Assembly: GCF_039555335.1 (NCBI RefSeq)
Contig: NC_092628.1
Span: forward strand, 98,026,536-98,090,535
Length of the DNA stretch: 64,000 bases
Origin: Amphiura filiformis
Lineage: Eukaryota > Echinodermata > Ophiuroidea > Amphilepidida > Amphiuridae
Reading direction: 5' to 3'
Below are positions 51,501-60,500 of the stretch, piece by piece. The stretch's first letter is position 1. Each line of letters starts with the position of its first letter. The notes under the pieces are model-generated. The model ran no database searches. It was not told where the DNA came from and was given only the letters and a program-made list of their open reading frames with translations. Position numbers and translations under genes: made by a program.

Positions 51501-54500
51501 TAATAATGCTGCCCCATCTCTCAGAAATTTGGCAGGAACTCCATCAAGGCCTGTGCTTTTGTTGGGATTAAGAGAGCGAAGCTCTTTCAAGATAAAATCA
51601 CTTGACACAGGGCATAATTTAATAGTGCCCAGCACTATGTTGAACAAAGGAGAAGTCGTGCGCTTTCTTTGTTAAAAGCAATTTCTCAATTGATTTCATT
51701 GCATTGGAAGGCAAAGATTGAAATAAAACATGTTTCCTTTTTTTTAAAGACCGTTTAGTCCCTAAAATCCAAGATGGCCGCCGTGATTGAAAATTTGCCA
51801 TATTTTACTCATAAATTGCGCTTTAGTAGGGTACAGAATGGAAGTCCCCTTCTCGGGTTGAGTACAAGACGTTTTGAAGGTGTCTCTTTATAGATTTGAG
51901 GACGCTGAATAAAATGAGAGAAGTCTGCACCATCGAAAAGTGTGGGAATTCTTGGTAGAGGCGTTTTTTCAAGATGGCCTTAAAATCCCTTAAAATCACC
52001 ATAACTTGGTCAGAGAAGCACCCAGCAGCACGATTCTGATGTCTATACCCATGTTTTCAGGGTCAAGGAATCCAATAGAGTAATTTACAACAGCCTAGAG
52101 CCTATCATTCCAAGATGGCTGCCAAAATTTCAAAATGGCCGCCAGTGAAAATTAATTTGGCTATATCTCGGGTGCAAAAAGACGTAGACTCCAGATAAAG
52201 CAGTCCAAACCCCAAATAAGGTGCCTTAACCCTAAATAAGGAACATATATATAAACCACAGATAAGGCATCTAAACCCCACGTAAGGTGCCTTAACTCTA
52301 GATAAGGATCGTTAACCCCAGATAAGGGTCGTAAACCCTAGATAAGGCATCTAAACCCCAGATAGGGCACCTTAACCCCAGATAAGAGACATAAACCCCA
52401 GATAAGGCAGTTTAAACCCCAGATAAGGCGCCTTAACACCAGATAAGGAACGTAAACAACAGATAAGGCATCTTAATCCCAGATAAGGCGCCTTAACTTC
52501 AGATAAGGATCGTTAACCCCAGATAAGGGTCGTAAACCCCAGATAAGGCATCTAAACCCCAGATAGGCGCCTTAACCCCAGATAAGAGACATAAACCCCG
52601 ATAAGGCAGTTAAAAAACCCCACTAAGGCACCTTAAACCCTAGATAAGGAACACAAACCCTATGGTTGATTCGGACAAGTATGGACTAGGCAGATGATCA
52701 GTTATGCTGCCCTCAGGTAGTTATCGTTAGCACTAAACATCTGGGTGTCAATGAATTTTCAAGACAACATATCAGCCTCCATTTAGAAACTTTCTCCATG
52801 AAATTGGGGCAATATTTTTCATTTTCAGACCATTTTATGTAGGGTGAACAAATAACTTCTGGTTGCATCTTTGATTTAAAGGCAAAATAGTCATATATTT
52901 CCCTCATACTGGGACGAGATTTTTGGCCAAGAAACAGCCCTGATCTCAATCCAGTTGAAAATGTGTGGTCTATAATGGAAGAGAAAGTTTACTCTCCCCC
53001 ATTTGCCACAAACAAGAACATGCTGGTCAAAATAATCAAGGATGCATGGGATTATGTGAAATTGGGAGGCCATACGATTCTTCCTAATCTTCTCGAGGGA
53101 TATCACGGGTGGAAGAATCGCCGCTGCCGCAAAGTGATAGAGAACCAGGGAAGGGAAAGTTTGTAAACATTCAGTTCTTCAGTTCATTAACTTTATATAA
53201 AAGTACAGTTTTACCATAATTCATGTAAATATATTGTGTTTTATTCATTTAAACATACTTTATGATATAGGTGGTCCATTCTTATCCGAATCACCCGATA
53301 TAAAGGTAGTCTAAATCCTGGATAAGGCATCTAAACCAAGATGATGCGCTCTAACCCCAGATAAGGGACCTGAATCTAGGATAATGCAGTCTAAACCCCA
53401 GATAAGGCGCCCTAACCCCAGATAAGGGACGTGAATCTAGGATAACGCTGTCTAAACCCCTAAACCCATTACATTGTTGTCAATGGGAAAATGGCTGATT
53501 TCGGGTGGAATGTTCTCAAATTCAGAACTCTCACAGTTAAATAAAGTTAAACGCCACCAATTTCAGGTGAAACTAGATGATTTAGATCCCAAATGATCAA
53601 AAACTCAACATAGGTTGAAATGAGACTTTTCGCAAACAAATTGGCATTGTGCCCTTGAAGCTGAAAGTTACAATTAATTAGATAGGGCTAATATAATGCT
53701 AAAAAGTGTCATATAATGAGAAAAATATACCATTTCGAAGCATCAAAACCCAAAATGTACTTTTTTGGCTATATCACTTGGTCAATTACAGTGATTTTAA
53801 ACAGTCTTTTCAGATGCCACGCAAACAAATAGTTCATCATTTCCATGCATCGCCCAGGCCTATTAGTGGTGTATAACCATGTACTAGTGCCATGAGTAGG
53901 TACTGTATCTGATATGCCGTCCATCTTGGACCTGGCAAGGGGTCTGGTTATGTAAAACATTGTGCTTTTGGTTCAAAGACATAATTATACACTTGGAAAC
54001 ATGATCATAAAAACAAACTCATATACATTTAAGCAGTATATAAGCAGCCTCACATTGATCCTTTACTGAGAAGCAACCAGTCTGGCTTTAGATCAGGTCG
54101 AAGCTGTGCTCAGCAAATACACATTTTGAGGAGGATCGTGGAAGGCTTCAAGGAGTACCAACTTCCCTTGACAGTCACTTTTGTGGACTTCAAAAAAGCC
54201 TTTGACTCCATCAACAGGTCCGTCATGTTCTCAGTGCTGCGGCATTATGGAATACCAAAGGTTGTGGTCAATGCCATCCAGGTGCTCTACAAGGACTCCA
54301 ATAGTGCCGTTATGATAGATGGAAGTATCTCAGAGCCTTTCCAAGTAACAACTGGAGTGCTTCAGGGTGATGTGTTGGCACCATTCCTGTTCATTATCCT
54401 GGTAGACTACCTCCTGAAAAAATCAACTTCTGGAATTGATGCTGGAATTGTTACCTACCCAAGCAGGTATCCTGCTAAGATGCTGAATGACCTGGATTTT

Positions 54501-57500
54501 GCTGACAATATTGCCCTGTTGGAATCTTCTATAGCCCGGGCCCAGTAGGACTGCAACAGCAGCAGCAGATCTAGGCCTTGTCATCAGCGCACCTAAGACA
54601 GAATATATGACTGCAAACTGTAACGCGCCAGCCAGCACTTGAAGTCTATGGTAGTACCATCAACCATGTCACAGACTTCAAGTACATGGGTTCCAAGATG
54701 GGCTCTCGTGTTGGAGACCTAAAAAGAAGAAAAGCACTAGCCTGGGCCGCTTTCTGGAAACTGGGAACGCCTTTGGAGAAGCCCATCCCTGCCAATCGGA
54801 ACAAAAATCAAGCTGTTTGAGACAACTTGTGTCACTATCCTTCTGTACGGGTGCGAGTCATGGGTAATCACCAAGGACATGGAAAACAAGATCAATGCCT
54901 TTGCAACATCTTGCTACAGAGTCATGTTAAACATCAAGCGTGTGGATCGGATCCCAAATGAAACCATCTACAATCTGACCAACACCACTCCACTGGTTGC
55001 CAGAGTCAAGATTCATCAACTCAAATGTCTCGGCCATATACTGCGTCTTGAAGATGACGAGCCTGTGAAAGAATATGCCCTTTATATTCCACCACATGGG
55101 AAGAGGAAACCGGGACGGCTAGAATATTAAATATATCTTCAAGTGCCTGACACAATGCTAGTTCCAGTGTTTGAAATTTAGATTTTGAGCATACTTTCAG
55201 AGAGATATGTGGCTTTTTTGCATGTGTCAGCCAGTTTTACAAGATTTTGGCGGCCATCTTGGATTTTATACCACTTACCATGAAATATTACATGTTTCTT
55301 TGAGTGTCTGACACAAGGCTACATAGTTCCAGTGTTTGAAATTTACATTTTAGCATATTTTGAGAGCGATATGTAGCTTTTTAGCATGTGTCAGTCAGTT
55401 TTATAGGATTTTGGCGGCCATCTTGGATTTTACCAGTTACTCCGAAATATTAAATCTTTCTTTGAGTATCTGACACAAGGCTACATAGTTCCAGTATTTG
55501 AAATTTACATTTTGGCATATTTTAAGAGTGATATATAGCTTTTTTTTTGCATGTGTCAGTCAGTTTTATAGGATTTTGGCGGCCATCTTGGATTTTACCA
55601 CTTCCACAAAAATAAAAAATGGAAACATCTTTTTTCCCATTATTTACCCCCACAAGAGACAAAATCAAGTGAAAGTTTGCTTTTAACACCGAAATCGCAC
55701 GACTCGACATAGTGCTGAGCACTATAAAGGCATTAGCTGACACGCCCAGTTTTTCGTAATGGCTCGAAAAAATTGTGGAGTTCACGCTGAACTTTCCGAG
55801 AGAGGCAGGCAATTTGTTGACTAATGTGCTTGCAACAGTAGTATAGAACTGGTTGATATGATTGGCAACTGTGTTAGGATCAAAACAAAGGTCACCATCA
55901 ATTTTAAGAGTAACACGAGATTGATCCTTGCTTTTATTACTGTAACCCAGGGTTTTCAGTTGCTCCCAGAGTTTTTTAGGATTGAATCTAAATTCTTCAA
56001 TTTTATCCCTATTCTGTCGGTCCGTGTCACGTCACTTCCGGTTGATGATGTTCAAGTGAAAACAAGTCCGTGATTCGATTTTTGTTGATGATTTCTATCA
56101 TTGGTGTTATGTAAATTTCGACCGCAAATAGTCAGTGGAATCACACAACCGTTTCTAAGTCTTCAGAGTGGAAGAAACTTACTTGATTTACCGTTTATAT
56201 ACTGACAAATTTAAAATTAAATTCCATGGTCGAGTGTTGTTTTTTCCGAAATTGAATGCCACTCCAGCAACATCGCTATGTAGCCTCCTTCACAGCCGGT
56301 TTTTGTTGTTCATAACAAACCGTGAGCCACATGCAGTTTGGGCCCGAGACTAGAGATAGCCCGGATGTCCGACCGACAGAATACATTATTGGTGTGCAAT
56401 TACAAAATGTGTAGTTGGATAGGTACACTTAATGCTCGTACATTTTGTATTCACAAAATTGCAATATTATTTATTGTGTGGATATTTGAAAGTATAATCA
56501 TTTAATGATATTTGAGTCATACTTTGAGCAGAAATCATAACTTTCAGATCAATTGGAATTGAACTTTGGAAATATTTATATAGTCATAAAATGACTTGAT
56601 CTAAATAAATGATGTATAAAACTGTTTTGTAAGGAGTAAAATATTAATGTCTTTGTAAAAGAAGAGAGAAGATTACAGACTGAAATAATAATTTAAATGT
56701 TGTGATTAAATAATAGTTTGTGTCTTGTGTCCGTTTTCTTGCTGTGTGCATAGTACTTTGCTGTTTCACTTTTCTCACATGTCATTTGGGTAGTATATTC
56801 AGGTGTCCTGTGACAAATGCAGTGTCCTAATGATAACTGAATTGTCACTTTTAGATTACTGAATTGTGCAGGAAAATATACTTTTTGCAACATGTATTAA
56901 ACCTTGGTGCAGGTCTTGACCAGCTAATGAATTTGTTCAACAATTTCTCCCCTTTTAACACTTTGCAATACCTACCATGGACTCTCCAATCTGGTTTCAT
57001 CTGTTGTCTGAGGACACTAATGGCCTGATAACACATCACTGCTGCATCCAATGCATTCCTTCCTTCCCATGGGAATGCCGCTGCATGAGCTGGTTTACCT
57101 ATAAACTTTATTTCTATTCTGAAAGAATGAGAGGACAAATAATTAGTAACCATTATGTATCATGTGAATAACTAATTAGTTTTTTTTAAAGCATGCTGAG
57201 TGAGTCTATGAACTGGTTTTGGTTTTTTTACTTCTTGCACATCATGGCAATTGAAAGTTTATACAATGCCATTACCCCCAATACTTGTTTGAACACACAA
57301 AATCTTATTCTAAATCATTAAGCTAACATTGGCATTGAACTCTCTTTTAACACCCTACCAGCTTGGGCTCGTAATTTTTAATTCACTCATATGCTTCTAC
57401 CAAGAGACATATTGTACTAAATCTAGTAAGGCTACCATGCAATTTATGTATATGGTGAGCATCCTTTCAATTCCTTTATAATCTGCAATAATCTTGGGGG

Positions 57501-60500
57501 AGCCCTGATTAGTTTTAGATATAAAGTACCGTATTCATTCCAATAAGCGCCCATGCCCCAATAAGCACCCACCCAGGGTATTTTCAATTTGCTAAAGGGT
57601 ATCATCAATGTTGAAGTGACGGATAGACGTCAATACACATACAGTGAAATAGCTGGAGGACTACAATGTATAGAAGTCCTGTGTAAACTTCCAATACATT
57701 TTCTACGTATCAGAAAAGCTACTAGAACGTCTCAGGACCCATTTATAACATACATAAATTTGTCTCTAATAAAAATTAGGTAAAACAGGTAAAAAATAAG
57801 CGCCCACCCAAAATGACATTGTTAAGCGCCCTGGGCGCTTATTAGAATGAATACGGTACTGTAGTCCCAATATCCACCTATTTAATGATGGTAAATCCAA
57901 TGTTTACAAGTTACTTATTTGGTGCATACGCACCAATATGTACCTTGCGCCAATCGATCCGTGTTCAACGTATAAGTGACGTATATTTTATTGCATTGGA
58001 GATATAGGTAACCCTGAAAATAGGGACCCACATTTTATGATTTTTCCTATAACTACACTAAGCCAAAAAGAAACTTATAATTTTTCACAAGGTCGTATCT
58101 TAAAATCCTGTCCATCAAAATTAACCAAAATGACACACATGATTGCCTCAATACTCCACTCTAAACACATGTCAATAACCAAGCAGTTGTCCAACTGACA
58201 CAATAGCAAAATGCAGTGATATGGAACAGCTTCCTGGACCACATTCACAGCCCTATTGGCACTCAGCAAACGAAATCTGTGAGAACGGCATTTTGAATCA
58301 CAGGTCACAAACTTACCAGGATCATCATGTCACATGTCCAAGCAAATAATGAAGTCCTTTAGTAACGGGTATGTCCACCATGCGCTTGCACGCATGCTGT
58401 GCACCTGCTTCTCATGCTTCCAACCAAGTTCCTGATGATATCCTGGGGAAGATTGCCCCATGCTTCCCGTTACTAAAGGACTTCATTATTTCTTTGGACA
58501 TGTGACATGATGATCCTGGTAAGTTTGTTTTGACTCTCTTTAAGGGCTGGGGTATGAACGTTTGGACAGTATTTATTTTGGGACATTAGAGCACATCAGA
58601 CATATCGAATTACATTCTGAATATGAAGAATGTCATTCTGATATCAAATTCTGATTCTGATTTTTGAAATTGCAATTTAATACACATTTTATGGCAAATC
58701 ATTAAAATTGATATTTTTGATATTTAACAGTACTTGAAGTAAACTTTATAAATCTGATGATTTATACTTAAAGTGTATGTAGGTGGGATGAAAAGTCGAC
58801 GATCAATTGAAAATTTTGACCTTTCAGTATTGAAGATATGGATTTTTTTCCCAAAACACCAAAAAAATTAGGTCTTTTGGGAAAAAATCCATATCTTCAA
58901 TATGAAAGGTCAAAATTTTCAATTGACCGTCGGCTTTTCCTCCTGCTACATACACTTTAAGAATATATCATTAGATTTATATAATTTACTCGAGGACTGT
59001 TATATATCAAAAATTTGAAAAATATCTAATTTTTATAATTTGTCATAAAATTTGTATTATATTGTGATTTTAAAAAATGAAAATTATTTGATATCAGAAA
59101 GACATGCTTCAGATTCAGAATGCAATTCGATAGGTCTGAGGTGCTCTCATGTCCCACAAAAAATACTGTAAACGCATAATAAACGCTTCATTTTGGATCC
59201 CTTAATGTTTTTAACTTAATGTTGTTAAAATTGTTGGCTGTGACCTGTGATTCAAGATCATTCTCACAGATTTCTTTTGCTGGGTGCCAATAGGGCTGTG
59301 AATGTGGTCCAGGAAGTTGTTCCATATCAGTGCATTTTGCAGTTGTGTCAGTTGGCCAACTGATTGGTTGCTGACATGTGTTTTGAGTAGAGTACTGAGG
59401 CAATCCTGTGTGTAATTTTAGTTAATTTTGATAGACAGGATTTTAAGATATGACCTTGTGAAAAATTATAAGTTTCTTTTTTGGCTTAGTGTATAAAACT
59501 ATTAGATGTACTATTATTTTTATCTGTGGGATGAGCTTTCTGACAAGAATATTACCACCTTTTCATCTCTCAAGAGGTTTGAAGAATTTTATTGAGATTT
59601 ACAATAGCAGCTATTTTGACGTCTGGTAATGTCAAACGTGAGATTTTTGTGTGGTGTATTTGAAAAAAATAAAAATAAAACAGTGGAAAAAAAGTGAATA
59701 ATCAGTGAAACTGTGTTCAGTCAGTACATAGTTTACATCTTGCTTGACTCTGGCATAATATAGCCCACTCGCTGATCATGCAACAGAAATGAAAATAATA
59801 AAATATAGGTACTTGTGATGAGAATGAAGCAAAATTATTTAATTTGGAATCACTCACTGCTGAAGAGCCAAATACTTTGGCCGAGGGACATAAAATGAAC
59901 ATCCGTGTGCCATCATGGCCACATCAACTCCCTCAAAAGCTTTGCCATCAATCATCATCTTTTTCCCACAACCACCCTCCTCTGCGGGGGTGCCCAGTAC
60001 TGTGACCTAGGTCATAAAACACACAAAAGTATGTTTGTTAAGATATTTCATCTTCCTTTGGTGAAGTTTTAAACAAATAAAGGTGAAAAAGGGATAAAAA
60101 TGTGACCTCTTCAATTTTGACAAAAACATATTTTATGGTATAAAAGTAGTATGAAAAATATGAGATAATAGTAACTAGTTTTGTATCTTTAGAACATTTG
60201 ATTTGGAAATTTAAGGTAAGTAGTTATGGTGGACGAAAACAACATTGGCATAGAAAATCAAATTTGGCACTTTCTCAAAAACTGCTCATTTTGTCATAAA
60301 TCTACTGCGCTAATTGAAGAATTCCTTGCATCATTTCCTTCCCGAAATTGTATCAAGTCATCATTTCTTTAAAAATACAATACAAAACAATATGTTCCAC
60401 TTCTAGTGACCCTGTGTACCCCTTAAGCACAATGATCTCAAATTCTCAATCTGAATCAGTTACTTCAGAGTCTACTTCTGAAAATCCTTCCTGGTGTAGA

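Larger units (their letters stand above)
49638..51619 (-). mobile_element. CR1-like LINE, 3' portion (RT and 3' UTR)
   Basis: The minus strand reads [20 protein letters not shown] and [15 protein letters not shown], then [71 protein letters not shown] and [13 protein letters not shown] (YADD at 50905-50916). A C-terminal domain of about 248 codons (50795-50049) ends in a stop. The 3' UTR ends in (AATG)n at about 49638-49665, typical of CR1/L2 elements. Frame breaks occur near 51180 and 50720. The 5' continuation is at 55728-56009, beyond a 4.1-kb insertion. Confidence 0.88.
51623..55724. mobile_element. 4.1-kb TIR element inserted in the CR1 LINE (TAA target duplication)
   Basis: The ends are TAGTGCCCAGCACTATGTTG (left) and, as reverse complement, TAGTGCTCAGCACTATGTCG (right). 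Further matching blocks are GTCGTGCG, TTGTTAAAAGCAA, TGTTTCC and AAAATCCAAGATGGCCGCC (51764-51782 and 55578-55596), so the TIRs are about 160 bp and imperfect. TAA lies directly outside both ends (51620-51622, 55725-55727). Removing the element plus one TAA joins the CR1 protein as [13 protein letters not shown], proving the borders. Each end starts with the near-palindrome TAGTGCnCAGCACTA. No transposase of its own is visible; the contents are a minisatellite, a Tc1/mariner remnant, a LINE fragment and a tandem array. A 3-bp TWA duplication is known for PIF/Harbinger, but the ends do not identify the superfamily. Confidence 0.88.
58056..59491. mobile_element. Large palindromic element, CACTAAGCC ends, TA duplication
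   Basis: The left arm (58056 to about 58320) and right arm (about 59225 to 59491) are reverse complements over about 265 bp, starting CACTAAGCCAAAAAGAAACT. TA flanks both ends. Inside are two further hairpins, at 58316-58525 and 58538-59205. The inner ones look like later insertions or subterminal structures of the same family. Confidence 0.85.
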
